From: Sphaerisporangium flaviroseum
GTDB lineage: Bacteria > Actinomycetota > Actinomycetes > Streptosporangiales > Streptosporangiaceae
Assembly: GCF_039537005.1 (NCBI RefSeq)
Contig: NZ_BAAAZR010000001.1
Span: 124,001-188,000, forward strand
Reading direction: 5' to 3'
DNA: 64,000 nucleotides
A program made the position numbers and the translations under genes. A model generated the notes under the pieces. It was not told the DNA's origin. It did no database searches and worked only from the letters and a program-made list of their open reading frames with translations. This document shows, in pieces, positions 16,277 to 25,209 of this stretch; position 1 is the stretch's first letter, and each line of letters begins with the position of its first letter.

Positions 16277-17806
16277 CTACTGCCGGTGAGCCGGACGCCC
16301 GTCTTGGTCAGAGGCCTCCATCAGCTGGACGTCGTGCTCCTCGAAAAAACCGCGGATACGCCCTTTCCCGGGCGCATCATGATCGTTCGCCTGGTGGGTG
16401 TCGTCGAGCCTGTGGACGTCGCCGCGCCCGCCGACCTCGACGGTGTCCTGCGCGGCCTCCGCGTCGTGCGGGTGGTGACCGATACGCAGGACATGCCCGG
16501 TGGCGTCCTGACCGTCGTCGTGCGTGCCGTACGGCAGGTGGACGTCGTTCGCCCCGTACGTGTCGTTGGCGTGAGCCACGTCGTCGAGGCGATGCACGTC
16601 GTTGGCCGCCTGAACGCCGCCGACATGGCCCACGTGGGCGGGCACGCTCGCCGGGCCGAACGTCTCGTCGTCCAGGTCGAAGGCGTCTCTGGGGTGAGCG
16701 TCCAGGTCGGCGGACCCGCCGTTCGCGGCGTCGCGGCCGGGGACGTCGGCGTTCGCGTCACGGTCGAGAACGTCCGCGTTCGCGTCACGGTCGGGAACCT
16801 CACCGCTCGGGGGCTCGTCGCCGAGCAGGTCGCCGTCCTTCGCGTCGCGGTCGGCGGCCTGGGGGTCGTCCTCGGAGTCGTCGAGCAGGACCCGTACCGA
16901 CTCCAGTTCCTCGACGGCGGGCCCGTCCTCCCGGCCCGGGTCGTCGGCGGAGCCGGTGGCGGGCCGGGGAGGCAGCACGGTGGACTCGTCGATCAGCGGG
17001 CCCGCCTCGCCCTCGCGGCGCAGCAGGTCGGTCATCACCGAACCCATCTCACCGAGCCGGCGCATGACCTCGGTGTGGGTGTCGGTGAGGAAAGTCACAC
17101 GCCGTCCGGTGTGCTCGTCGAGCGACTCCGCACGCTTCTGGGCGGCGGCCAGCGTGTCGCCGGCCTCGGCCCTCGCCGCCTTCAACGTCGCCTCGGCCTC
17201 GGCATTGGCGGACGCCAGGGTCGCCTCGGCCTGGGCGTTCGCATCGGCCACCAGCCGCTCGGCCTCGTGCTGGGCGGAGGTGAGGGCCCTGTCGGCCTCG
17301 GCGCGAGCGTTGCGCAGCGTCTCCTCCGACTCGGCACGCGCGGCGCCCAGGGTCTCCTCGGCATCGGAACCCGCCTGCGCCAGCAGACGCTCGGCGGCGT
17401 TCCTCGCCTCCTCGACCCCACGCTCGGCCTCGGTCTGGGCGGCGTTGAGGATGCGTTCGGACTCGGCCGCCGCCTCCTCGCGCACCTTGGCCGCGTCGGC
17501 GGCGGCGGCCTCGCGCTTGGAGATCGCCTCCTCCTCGGCCAGCTTGAGAATCTGGCTCAGCCGCTGGCCGAGCTCGTCGTAGTCCTGAGGGGCCTCGGCC
17601 AGGCGGCGGCGGGCATCCGCGAGCTCGATGCGGCCCTGCTCGGCCTGATCGATGGCCCGCGCCAGCCGTTCCTCTAGGTCACGGATCTGGTTACGAGTTC
17701 GGACCATGTGATCGTGGACCTGGCGGCGGCTATATCCACGCATCACGACCTCGAAGCCGAGGTCCTCCTGCATCATGTCGGGAAAGCTGTCGTGCTGGTT
17801 CGTCAT
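16277..17806 (-). CDS. DivIVA/Scy-like alanine-rich coiled-coil protein with acidic repetitive tail
   Basis: A 509-residue protein. Residues 1-60 contain FPDMMQEDLGFEVVMRGYSRRQVHDHM, which resembles the DivIVA N-terminal membrane-binding region. From about 60 to 280 there is a long Ala/Glu/Arg coiled coil with a regular AxxEAExxLxxA pattern. From about 300 the tail is acidic and repetitive, including DRDANAD copies and two related VHRLDD...ANDxxxxND blocks. Proteins of this build (DivIVA, Scy, FilP, so-called cellulose-binding proteins) organise polarity and the cytoskeleton in filamentous actinobacteria. The role here is inferred from architecture. The ATG at 17804-17806 is chosen because upstream residues are not family-like. 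Confidence 0.8.
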   Translation of the reverse strand: MTNQHDSFPDMMQEDLGFEVVMRGYSRRQVHDHMVRTRNQIRDLEERLARAIDQAEQGRIELADARRRLAEAPQDYDELGQRLSQILKLAEEEAISKREAAAADAAKVREEAAAESERILNAAQTEAERGVEEARNAAERLLAQAGSDAEETLGAARAESEETLRNARAEADRALTSAQHEAERLVADANAQAEATLASANAEAEATLKAARAEAGDTLAAAQKRAESLDEHTGRRVTFLTDTHTEVMRRLGEMGSVMTDLLRREGEAGPLIDESTVLPPRPATGSADDPGREDGPAVEELESVRVLLDDSEDDPQAADRDAKDGDLLGDEPPSGEVPDRDANADVLDRDANADVPGRDAANGGSADLDAHPRDAFDLDDETFGPASVPAHVGHVGGVQAANDVHRLDDVAHANDTYGANDVHLPYGTHDDGQDATGHVLRIGHHPHDAEAAQDTVEVGGRGDVHRLDDTHQANDHDAPGKGRIRGFFEEHDVQLMEASDQDGRPAHRQ

Positions 17807-17991
17807 GGCTGAGCCCTGGGGGTCTTGAATCGAGTGGGGATCGTGCTTGGGGGAACAACACGTCAGGACACGACTTTCCTGCCATCTGCCCAAGTCCGCA
17901 ACCCGAACGCCTGACCTCTTCCGGTCGAATGAGTGCCTTACAGCAGTAAGGCCGGGAATCCGGCGGAGGGTCGCATGAGATCATCAATGTC

Positions 17992-18573
17992 ATGAGCGAG
18001 CCGGCTTTCCCGGGCCCGGAGGCGTTTCCGGCCTCGGCGTACGTCGCGGCCCTCGACGAGGGCGTGCCGTCCATCCATCCCGAAGCCTATGTGGCGCCGA
18101 CCGCCGTCGTCGTGGGCCGGGTGCGGCTGGCACGGGGCGTGAGCGTCTGGTACGGCGCGGTGCTGCGCGGCGACGACGAGGTGATCGAGGCCGGCGACGA
18201 CTGCAACATCCAGGATCTGTGCTGCCTGCACTCCGACCCCGGCCTGCCCGCCGTGCTGGAGAGCCGGGTGAGCCTCGGCCACCGCGCCGTGGTGCACGGC
18301 GCGCGCGTGGAGAGCGGGGCCCTGGTCGGCATCGGCGCCGTGGTGCTGAACGGCGCGACGATCGGCGCGGGCTCCCTGGTCGCGGCCGGATGCGTGGTGA
18401 CCCCGGGTAAGAAGATCCCCGCTGGGGTGCTGGTCGCCGGTGTCCCCGGCACGATCGTGCGCGAGCTCACCGACCACGACCGGGCCACGTTCGCCCGTAC
18501 ACCGGACAACTACCTGGCGAAGGCCGCGCGGCACCGCGCCGCCCGGCCGCTGCCGCCCGCGCCAGGATTATGA
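17992..18573 (+). CDS. Gamma-class carbonic anhydrase-like hexapeptide protein
   Basis: A 193-residue left-handed beta-helix protein. Hexapeptide turns run from about residue 35 (VAPTAVVVGRVRLARGVSVW) to 150. The three zinc ligands of gamma carbonic anhydrases are present: one His in CCLHSDPG and two in SLGHRAVVHGA. GDDCNIQDLCCLH and PAGVLVAGVPGTIVREL are typical of the YrdA/PaaY/CaiE branch. Activity in that branch is variable, so carbonic anhydrase is likely but not certain. The gene is divergent from the coiled-coil gene and is followed 57 nt later by the unknown gene at 18631. Confidence 0.88.
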   Translation: MSEPAFPGPEAFPASAYVAALDEGVPSIHPEAYVAPTAVVVGRVRLARGVSVWYGAVLRGDDEVIEAGDDCNIQDLCCLHSDPGLPAVLESRVSLGHRAVVHGARVESGALVGIGAVVLNGATIGAGSLVAAGCVVTPGKKIPAGVLVAGVPGTIVRELTDHDRATFARTPDNYLAKAARHRAARPLPPAPGL

Positions 18574-18630
18574 GACGGGGCGCCCGGCGGAGGAAACGGA
18601 TCCGGCCCCTTGCCGTAGCCCCCCAGTAGC

Positions 18631-19983
18631 ATGGCGGCCGTGCAGTGGGATCCATTCGACGCGATCGAGCGGGACGTCCGCGACATGGTCGCGGACCCGC
18701 GCTGGGCCGATGTCCCCGCTGCCACCCAGGCCCAGGCGATGGCGGCCCGCCTGCTGCTCACCCCGGACGGCGGCTGCTGGCTGTTCGGCTCGTACGCCCG
18801 CTGGTACCGCCACGACAAGGTTGAGGGCGAGTGGCACCTGTCGGCGCCTCCCGCCGATGCCCGCGCCCGGGCGGTCGCGCGGCCCATCCATCCGGCGCCG
18901 CCGGTCCCCCTCCACCTCCTGCCGTGCGCCGCCGACTTCGCCTTCGACCGCGGGTCCACGCAGGCGTTCGTCGGGCCGGACGTCCCCCCTCACATCACCG
19001 AGCGGATACGCGCGCTGCTCGACGCCCACCAGGGGCCACGGGCGGAGTTCCCGTTCGTGACGGGGCCGCTCCGCGCGGTGTTCTACGCGGACGTCCCCGC
19101 CTCGGTGGCCGCAGTGTGGGGCACCGTCATGTGGTGCGCCTACGCCCCGGCCTTCGACGGCAACGAGGTGCTGCTCTCCATGTTCGGAGAGTTCCTCGCG
19201 CGGCCGTTGCCCGGGGACGACTGGGTGCGGTGGCTGCCTCCCATGCCGCTGAACGCGCTGGTCGCGCTCTACGCCGATCTGCTGAGAGGGGAGGCGCGGG
19301 GCTCCGCGTCGCGGCTCGCCGCGCTGGTCGGCGACACGGCACGCGTCCTGCTGGACGATTCCCGGTTCCGGCCCCGCGCCGCCGCCCTGCTCGCGATGGT
19401 GGAGCCCCTGCGGGACCAGCCGTGGCCGGACCACCCGGACCAGGACGCCGCGGCGATCCGCGCGGCCTGGCTCGCGCGCTGCCCGGCCGATCTCCGGGGG
19501 GCGATCCTCGTCGAGACCTCGCCCGGTGAGCATTTCCGGCACTCGCTGTACGACATGGTGCGGGCCCTGTCGTTCGTGTGCGCCCATGGCGCCGACCCCC
19601 GGGCGGTGGCCGCGTCGCTGCTGGCCGCCGACGTCCAGGCCGTGGCGCCCGGGGTCGCGGCGCGGCTGTACCCGTGGCTGGACGCCCAGTTGCGGCAGAC
19701 GTACTACGTGACCCTCGCCGAGCCCCAGCACCCGCTGCGTGGCTGCTGGCCCCGGGCAGGCGAGCCGCCGGAGGCGCTCCGGCCGCCCGACCGGGCGTCG
19801 GCGGCGGCTCTGCTGGGGGCGGGGTACGCGACGGGTCTCGCGTGGTGCCGGCTGACGGGGACGATGCCTCCCCCGCGGGGCTTCCCCACGTCCGCGGCGA
19901 CGGTCAGCTGCCTGATCCACGAGCGCGACGATCCGTTGCCTGGAGTCCCAGGAACATCATCGGAATGGATTCGTCACACGTGA
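18631..19983 (+). CDS. Unrecognised 450-residue protein
   Basis: I do not recognise this family. The protein is soluble-looking, Ala/Pro/Arg-rich and has no signal peptide. Its N-terminal third (WDPFDAIERDVRDMVADPRW, GGCWLFGSYARWYRHDKVEG) resembles WXG-like or secretion-adjacent proteins only loosely; the centre contains VTGPLRAVFYADVPASVAAVWG. Codon use is normal for the window and the reading frame is long and intact, so it is a real gene. It follows the gamma carbonic anhydrase on the same strand after 57 nt and may share its transcript. No function is offered. Confidence 0.75.
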   Translation: MAAVQWDPFDAIERDVRDMVADPRWADVPAATQAQAMAARLLLTPDGGCWLFGSYARWYRHDKVEGEWHLSAPPADARARAVARPIHPAPPVPLHLLPCAADFAFDRGSTQAFVGPDVPPHITERIRALLDAHQGPRAEFPFVTGPLRAVFYADVPASVAAVWGTVMWCAYAPAFDGNEVLLSMFGEFLARPLPGDDWVRWLPPMPLNALVALYADLLRGEARGSASRLAALVGDTARVLLDDSRFRPRAAALLAMVEPLRDQPWPDHPDQDAAAIRAAWLARCPADLRGAILVETSPGEHFRHSLYDMVRALSFVCAHGADPRAVAASLLAADVQAVAPGVAARLYPWLDAQLRQTYYVTLAEPQHPLRGCWPRAGEPPEALRPPDRASAAALLGAGYATGLAWCRLTGTMPPPRGFPTSAATVSCLIHERDDPLPGVPGTSSEWIRHT

Positions 19984-20213
19984 CCGCAGTGCCATGATCT
20001 AAACGGTTTATCTGGTTATTAGATACTTACTTCGCGTATATCATTCCCCGTCCAGCCATATGGGGATTTGGCTGAATTGTGATCTCGGATCCGGGAAATG
20101 GTTCCACGGGAACACGGGTTGCCGTGGCGAATGGTCCCGATGGGCCATGTCGTCGAAAGCCACCCGGTCGTAACCTCGAAGTGGGTGTGGGCTGCGGAAG
20201 GAAGGACGACGCG

Positions 20214-20375
20214 GTGGGGCACGACTACCTGGACTCACGGGTCCATGACCGTGTCGCGTTGGACGAGATCGCGCTCTACGCGGAGGTGCTCAGCGCCGTC
20301 GCCGTCAGCGAGCGACAGCTGACCTTGGATGAGCTCGACAACGCGCTCGGATTGCGGACTTCGGTGAGCCGCTGA
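20214..20375 (+). CDS. Small conserved-looking protein
   Basis: A 53-residue acidic protein starting from GTG as (M)GHDYLDSRVHDRVALDEIALY and ending in LTLDELDNALGL. GGAAGGA lies 7 nt upstream of the GTG, which supports the start over the longer frame. The layout, with DEIxLYxEVL in the middle and L-D-E-L-D near the end, resembles short helical proteins common in actinomycetes. No function is known to me. It is isolated, between the unknown gene at 18631 and csoR. Confidence 0.6.
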   Translation: MGHDYLDSRVHDRVALDEIALYAEVLSAVAVSERQLTLDELDNALGLRTSVSR

Positions 20376-20482
20376 AGGATCTCGCAGAACTGGTCCCGGA
20401 CTCCTCGGGGGTTCGGGACGGTTTTGTGAAAGCCACCGCCCGTGGACTAGTCCGGCCGGGCCGGTGAACCCCCCGGAAACCG

Positions 20483-20764
20483 CTACGAGCGCACTAGCCT
20501 CGCTATCGCCGCCGAGGCCTCCTTGACCTTCTCCTCCGCCTCCGGACCCCCCGCGTTGATCGCATCCGTCACGCAGTGACCGATGTGGTCCTCCAGGAGA
20601 CCCAGTGCCACGGCCTGCAGGGCACGCGTGGCGGCCGACACCTGGGTGAGGACATCGATGCAGTAGGCATCTTCCTCGACCATGCGCTGCAACCCGCGGA
20701 TCTGCCCCTCGATCCGCCGAAGCCTGGTTAGATAGGCCTGCTTGTCACCGCTGTACCCATGCAT
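20483..20764 (-). CDS. csoR: CsoR/RcnR-family metal-sensing repressor
   Basis: A 93-residue all-helical repressor of the DUF156 family. It begins with the usual YLTRLRRIEGQIRGLQRMVEE, and the copper ligands of CsoR are present as Cys in DAYCIDVL and His and Cys in LEDHIGHCVTDA. This Cys/His/Cys set favours Cu(I) sensing. No copper ATPase or CopZ gene is adjacent in the window, so its target lies elsewhere or is the operon it follows. A GATACC...GGTATC dyad lies 9 nt upstream of the start. Start is the ATG at 20762-20764. Confidence 0.93.
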   Translation of the reverse strand: MHGYSGDKQAYLTRLRRIEGQIRGLQRMVEEDAYCIDVLTQVSAATRALQAVALGLLEDHIGHCVTDAINAGGPEAEEKVKEASAAIARLVRS

Positions 20765-20773
20765 AATGTCTAC

Positions 20774-20792
20774 GATACCTCTTCAGGGTATC
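20774..20792. promoter_or_regulatory. Candidate CsoR operator
   Basis: GATACC-N7-GGTATC is a perfect inverted repeat, resembling GC-framed TACC...GGTA operators known for CsoR proteins. It lies between the csoR start and the stop of the preceding glycosyltransferase gene, where autoregulation would be expected. Confidence 0.55.
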
Positions 20793-20811
20793 CCTGACCG
20801 AACCTCGCGCG

Positions 20812-21888
20812 TCAGGCGCGCAGGCTCTCGACCAGCGTCTCCCAGCGGGCCGCCACGGCCGGCGCGGAATGGATCGCGGCCGACTCCAGCGCGCCGGCCG
20901 CCAGCACCATGCGGCGGCGCTCGTCGTCGATCAGCCCGAGCAGCGCCGAGGCGAACGCCTCGATCTCCCCCTCGCCCCGCGCGACCAGCACGCTGTCGTG
21001 TCCCGCCGTCACGAACTCCCCCGGCCCGCGCGCGCCCTCGAACCCCACCACCGGGACGCCGCACCCGAGCGCCTCGATCACCGTCATGCCCGGCGTCTCG
21101 GTGTGCGAGGTGACGGCCACCAGCGACGCCTTGGCGAACTCCCCCTGCAGGTCGGGTGTGGTGCCCATGAAGTACACGTTGTTGTGGAGGCTCAACTGGC
21201 CGACCAGCCCCCGCAAGCGCTTCTCCTCGGGGCCGCCGCCGTACAGGCGCAGCCGCCAGTCGGGCCGCTTGTCTGCCACGACGGCGAACGCCCGGATGAG
21301 CTGGTCGAAGGCCTTGCCGGGCAGCCACCTGCCGCCGGCGGAGACGATGCGGTTGTCCATGCGCGAGCGCGGCCACGGCTCCCGGGGAAGGGCGTCGGGG
21401 ATGATCTGTACCGCCGGCCCGCTCGTACCGTCGAGGAGCCGGGTGAACTCCTCCTTGGTCGTCTCCGTGGAGGTGACGACCGCGTCGAGCTTGGGGTAGA
21501 AGCGGCGGATGGGCGCCGGCACCGCCGGGCGGCTCCAGTCGCGCGCGATGCGCACGGTCTCGCGGGGGACGTGCCGGGCGGCCTGGACGCTGAGCCCGGG
21601 CCGGGTGGTGACGAGCACATCGCAGCGCAGCCCCCGAAGGGTGCGCCACAGCGCCACCTCGGTGCGCATCTGACCGCCGGGCAGCAGATGGCGGACACCG
21701 GGCCTGGCGTCGATCAGCCAGCGCAGGGAGATCTGCGGGTCCACGGGGAAGAACGGGGTCTCGCGTACCCTCCGGACGCTGACGATCTCCACCTCGTGCC
21801 GTGACGCGAGCTCGGTGGCGAGGTTCAGCACCGCGCGGGTGTCGCCGCGCATGCCGTACGCCGAGGGCACGAGAAAGCAGATCCTCAT
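20812..21888 (-). CDS. GT4-type glycosyltransferase
   Basis: A 358-residue glycosyltransferase with the GT-B fold of family GT4. The N-terminus MRICFLVPSAYGMRGDTRAV has the nucleotide-sugar transferase glycine loop. The C-terminal half has RIVSAGGRWLPGKAFDQLIRA and the donor-binding E-X7-E motif in ETPGMTVIEALGCGVPVVGF. The sugar and acceptor are unknown. The start at 21886-21888 overlaps the stop of the upstream unknown gene by 4 nt (ATGA), suggesting that the two proteins act together. Confidence 0.9.
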   Translation of the reverse strand: MRICFLVPSAYGMRGDTRAVLNLATELASRHEVEIVSVRRVRETPFFPVDPQISLRWLIDARPGVRHLLPGGQMRTEVALWRTLRGLRCDVLVTTRPGLSVQAARHVPRETVRIARDWSRPAVPAPIRRFYPKLDAVVTSTETTKEEFTRLLDGTSGPAVQIIPDALPREPWPRSRMDNRIVSAGGRWLPGKAFDQLIRAFAVVADKRPDWRLRLYGGGPEEKRLRGLVGQLSLHNNVYFMGTTPDLQGEFAKASLVAVTSHTETPGMTVIEALGCGVPVVGFEGARGPGEFVTAGHDSVLVARGEGEIEAFASALLGLIDDERRRMVLAAGALESAAIHSAPAVAARWETLVESLRA

Positions 21889-22694
21889 CCGCCCACCTCG
21901 AGACGGAGCTCGTCGTCCACGGTGTAGCAGGGGCGGACCGGGACGCCGTCGACCCTGGTGTCGGGGTAGTGCACGCGCCGCCGCTTGCCGTCGACGTCGT
22001 CGATCCGCGCTCCCAGAGGCAACGGCACGTCGAGCCCGTCCACCTCCAGGGACGGTTCCCACAGCCCTTCGTACTCCGGCGTCGCGGCGATCACGTCGCA
22101 GAGCGACAGCGCGGCGTGGAAGCGCACGCCCTTGACGGTCGCGGCGGCGGTCACCGACGTCTCCGGCCCGGCCGTACGGCGCAGGGCGAGGCGGGCGGCG
22201 TGGTGGGAGTCGTCGTCGTCGAAGCCGGTGTAGGCCAGCAGCCCCGTGACCTCGAAACGGCCCTCGCGGAACCACACGGCCCGGACGTCGGCCACCGGCT
22301 CGGCATCAGCGATCTTGACGGCGAGGAAGCCGTTCAGCGTGCGATAGGCCCGGTAGGCGAGGGTGCGCTGGCTGAGCGCGTAGGCGTCGAGCCGGTCGAG
22401 GGAGAAGCCCGGGTCGGCGCACTGGATGCGGGTGCGGGCGCTCTGCGGATCCTCGCCGTGCTGGAGGTAGGTGTCCCAGCGGCCCGGGGTGAGCCCGAGC
22501 CCCACCAGCGACACCGCGACCGAGGCGTCGCGCACCTCGGCTCCTGAGGTGCCCAGCACCACTTTCGCCTCGACGCCGGAACCCCGCTGACGCAGGATCA
22601 GCCGCGTGCCCTCCGCCAGCGGCTCCTCGATGGCAAGGCGCAGCGAGAGGACATCGGCCAAGGTGACCTCGGCATCGGTAACGACAACGCGCAC
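21885..22694 (-). CDS. Unrecognised protein coupled to a glycosyltransferase
   Basis: I do not recognise this 269-residue protein. It starts at a GTG (22692-22694) with GGAGGGG 6 nt upstream and reads (M)RVVVTDAEVTLADVLSLRLA. It has no membrane segment, is rich in beta-branched and acidic residues, and alternates short strand-like stretches (FEVTGLLAYTGFDDDD, RFHAALSLCDVIAA), suggesting beta-sandwich domains. It is translationally coupled to the GT4 gene at 20812-21888. A carbohydrate-binding or accessory role in glycan assembly is possible but only inferred from the coupling. Confidence 0.7.
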   Translation of the reverse strand: MRVVVTDAEVTLADVLSLRLAIEEPLAEGTRLILRQRGSGVEAKVVLGTSGAEVRDASVAVSLVGLGLTPGRWDTYLQHGEDPQSARTRIQCADPGFSLDRLDAYALSQRTLAYRAYRTLNGFLAVKIADAEPVADVRAVWFREGRFEVTGLLAYTGFDDDDSHHAARLALRRTAGPETSVTAAATVKGVRFHAALSLCDVIAATPEYEGLWEPSLEVDGLDVPLPLGARIDDVDGKRRRVHYPDTRVDGVPVRPCYTVDDELRLEVGG

Positions 22695-22885
22695 CGGCGC
22701 CCCCTCCCCGTCGAATGAGCCGCGCGACGTTGAGGTTACCGTGATTTTCCTGTTATGTGGAGAAAGGTTTTTCGGGCCTTTCTTATCGCCCCCACGACCG
22801 GACCGCCACGGTCCGCCGGCCTCGCCGCCGGGCGGACGTGCCGGCGGTCTCCGTACGGACGCCGGCACGCCCTTCGCTCATGCGG

Positions 22886-25033
22886 TCAGGCCTTGACGGG
22901 CAGGCCCTTCACCGAGGTGATCAGGAGCTGGGCCACGTCCACGACCTCCAGCGACTCCTTCGCCTGCCCGTTGTTCTTCTTCTCGTTGATCGCGTCGCCC
23001 AGCATGACCAGGCAGAAGGGGCAGGCGGTGGAGACCCTGTCCGGATCGGTGGTCAGCGCCTCGTCGACCCGCTCGGTGTTGATGCGCTTGCCGATGCGCT
23101 CTTCCATCCACATGCGTGCGCCGCCCGCGCCGCAGCAGAAGCCGCGGTCCTTGCAGCGGTGCATCTCCTGGGTCTGCACCCCCGGCACCTTGGCCATGAT
23201 GTCGCGCGGCTCGGCGTACACCTTGTTGTGGCGTCCGAGGAAGCACGGGTCGTGGTAGGTGATCTTCTCCTCGATCGGGGTGATCGGGGTGAGCTTGCCC
23301 TCCTCGACGAGCTTGTCCAGCAACTGGGTGTGGTGCACGACCTCGAACATGCCGCCGAGCTGGGGATACTCGTTGGCGAGGGTGTTGAAGCAGTGGGGGC
23401 AGGTGGCCACGATCTTCTTGATCCCGGCCTCGTTCAACGTCTCGATGTTCTGCTGGGCGAGCATGTTGAACACGAACTCCATGCCCAGGCGGCGTGCCGG
23501 GTCACCCGAGCAGGCCTCCATCGGGCCGAGCACCCCGAACTTGACGCCGGCGATGTGGAGAAGCTCGGCGACCGCCTTGGTGGTCTTCTTGGCCCGGTCC
23601 TCCAGGGCGCCGGCGCAGCCCACCCAGAAGAGGTACTCGAGATCGTCGGGGGCCTTCTCGTCGATGACCAGGACGTCGATCGGGTCGACCTCGCGCGAGG
23701 CGAGCTCCTCGATCCACTCGGCCCGCTTCATCTCGGACACACCCCACGGGTTGCCCTTGTTCTCGAGGTTCTTGAGCATGACGCCCGCCTCGGACGGGAA
23801 GTTCGACTCGATCATGACCTGGTAGCGGCGCATGTCGATGATGTGGTCGATGTGCTCGATGTCGACCGGGCACTGCTCCACGCACGCCCCGCAGTTGGTG
23901 CAGGACCACAGCACGTCGGGGTGGATGACGCCGTCCTCGCCGACCAGCGGCTTGCCGGCCAGCGCAAGGACGTCCTCGGGGAGGTTGGCCCGCTCCTCCT
24001 CGCTCGCCAGCAGGTAGGGCGCGATCGCGAAGGCGTGGTCGCGCTGGTCGAGGATGAGCATCTTCGGCGACAGCGGCTTGTCGGTGTTCCAGGCCGGGCA
24101 CTGCGACTGGCACCGGCCGCACTCGGTGCAGGTGTAGAAGTCGAGGAAGCCCTTCCAGGTCGTGTCCTCGATCTTGCCGCGGCCGAAGACGTCGGTGTCG
24201 GGGTCGGCCTCCTCGAAGTCGAGCGCCTTGCCGTTGCTGCGCATCTCGGGCACCGCGCCGAGGCCGTCGGGACGGCGGGAGAACATGACGTTCAGCGGGG
24301 CGGTGAAGATGTGCAGGTGCTTGGAGTTCACCACGATCACGAGGAACACCAGCATGACGCCGATGTGCAGGAGCAGGCCCACCTTCTCCAGCGCCTCGTT
24401 GGCGGACGGGCCAAGGGGGCGGAGCAGCGCGGCGACGGCCTCGGAGCCGAACGCCCCTGAGCGGTAGGGGAAGTTCCCGGTGTTGATCGCCGCACCGCGG
24501 AACAGGAACAGCGACCAGATCACGTTGAAGATCATGAACAGGATCAGCCAGGCGCCACCCAGGTGGGAGCCTGAGAAGCGGGAGTCGCGCCCGAGCTTCT
24601 TCGGCGAGTTGCGGACGCGGATGACCGCGAACGCCCCCAGCGCGAGAACGCACGCGACGGCGATGAAGTCCTGAAGGAAGCCGAGGACGGGCCAGGTGCC
24701 GACGAGCGGAATATGGAAGTCGGGTTCGCCGGTGATCGCCCCCTGGAGCAGCGCGCCGTACGCCTCCAGGTACACCGTCGCCAGGATCACGAAGGCCCAG
24801 AACACCAGGAAGTGCGCGATGCCTGAGGGGGTCCACTTCAGCAGCTTCTTCTGCGCGAACACCTCGACGAGTTGAGCCTTGAGCTCGGCGCCGATGTTCT
24901 CCTTCGCGTACTGCACCCGCTCGGGGGCGGGCTGGCCGCTGGTCGCCAGGCTGTGCAGCCAGAGCACGCGGCGACCTGCCAGCGTGACCGCCACGGCGGT
25001 CATCACCAGCCCGATGATCGCTACAAGGAGCAC
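22886..25033 (-). CDS. Membrane-bound heterodisulfide-reductase-like (Fe-S) oxidoreductase
   Basis: A 715-residue fusion. The N-terminal ~260 residues form a NarI/HdrE-like membrane domain with five or six helices and possible haem-ligand His residues (AHFLVFWAF, LLLHIGVMLVFL). Then come two [4Fe-4S] motifs (CTECGRCQSQCP and CTNCGACVEQCP) and two cysteine-rich CCG domains (CAGALEDRA ... and CCGAGGARMWMEE). It resembles the iron-sulphur-binding reductase of mycobacteria (Rv0338c type). It probably moves electrons between quinone and an unknown donor. Start is GTG 25031-25033 with GGAGG upstream. A TetR gene and a dyad lie upstream. Confidence 0.88.
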   Translation of the reverse strand: MLLVAIIGLVMTAVAVTLAGRRVLWLHSLATSGQPAPERVQYAKENIGAELKAQLVEVFAQKKLLKWTPSGIAHFLVFWAFVILATVYLEAYGALLQGAITGEPDFHIPLVGTWPVLGFLQDFIAVACVLALGAFAVIRVRNSPKKLGRDSRFSGSHLGGAWLILFMIFNVIWSLFLFRGAAINTGNFPYRSGAFGSEAVAALLRPLGPSANEALEKVGLLLHIGVMLVFLVIVVNSKHLHIFTAPLNVMFSRRPDGLGAVPEMRSNGKALDFEEADPDTDVFGRGKIEDTTWKGFLDFYTCTECGRCQSQCPAWNTDKPLSPKMLILDQRDHAFAIAPYLLASEEERANLPEDVLALAGKPLVGEDGVIHPDVLWSCTNCGACVEQCPVDIEHIDHIIDMRRYQVMIESNFPSEAGVMLKNLENKGNPWGVSEMKRAEWIEELASREVDPIDVLVIDEKAPDDLEYLFWVGCAGALEDRAKKTTKAVAELLHIAGVKFGVLGPMEACSGDPARRLGMEFVFNMLAQQNIETLNEAGIKKIVATCPHCFNTLANEYPQLGGMFEVVHHTQLLDKLVEEGKLTPITPIEEKITYHDPCFLGRHNKVYAEPRDIMAKVPGVQTQEMHRCKDRGFCCGAGGARMWMEERIGKRINTERVDEALTTDPDRVSTACPFCLVMLGDAINEKKNNGQAKESLEVVDVAQLLITSVKGLPVKA

Positions 25034-25167
25034 GGGTCCTCCAAACTATGGCGTTGGCTGCCCAGCGTGTATACACCGGTCATCCACGGTGACGGTGAGA
25101 CCACTCCGCATAGTACCCGCCGGTAACTTACCGGCGTACGCGGGATGGCCGTCAATGGTGTGAAAGA

Positions 25168-25188
25168 TGCTAGAACAATGCTCTGGCA
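25168..25188. promoter_or_regulatory. Inverted repeat upstream of the Fe-S oxidoreductase gene
   Basis: TGCTAGA-N7-TCTGGCA is a 7-bp inverted repeat with one mismatch. It sits between the tetR stop and the oxidoreductase start, 135 nt upstream of the latter. A TetR-type operator is a reasonable guess, with the neighbouring tetR product as the candidate binder. Confidence 0.35.
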
Positions 25189-25209
25189 AAAGCTCGCTCT
25201 AGGGTTCGA

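Noticed and set aside
22757..24460. 567-residue plus-strand frame opposite the Fe-S oxidoreductase
   Set aside because: It is antisense to a protein with intact cluster motifs; no domain and no ribosome binding site.
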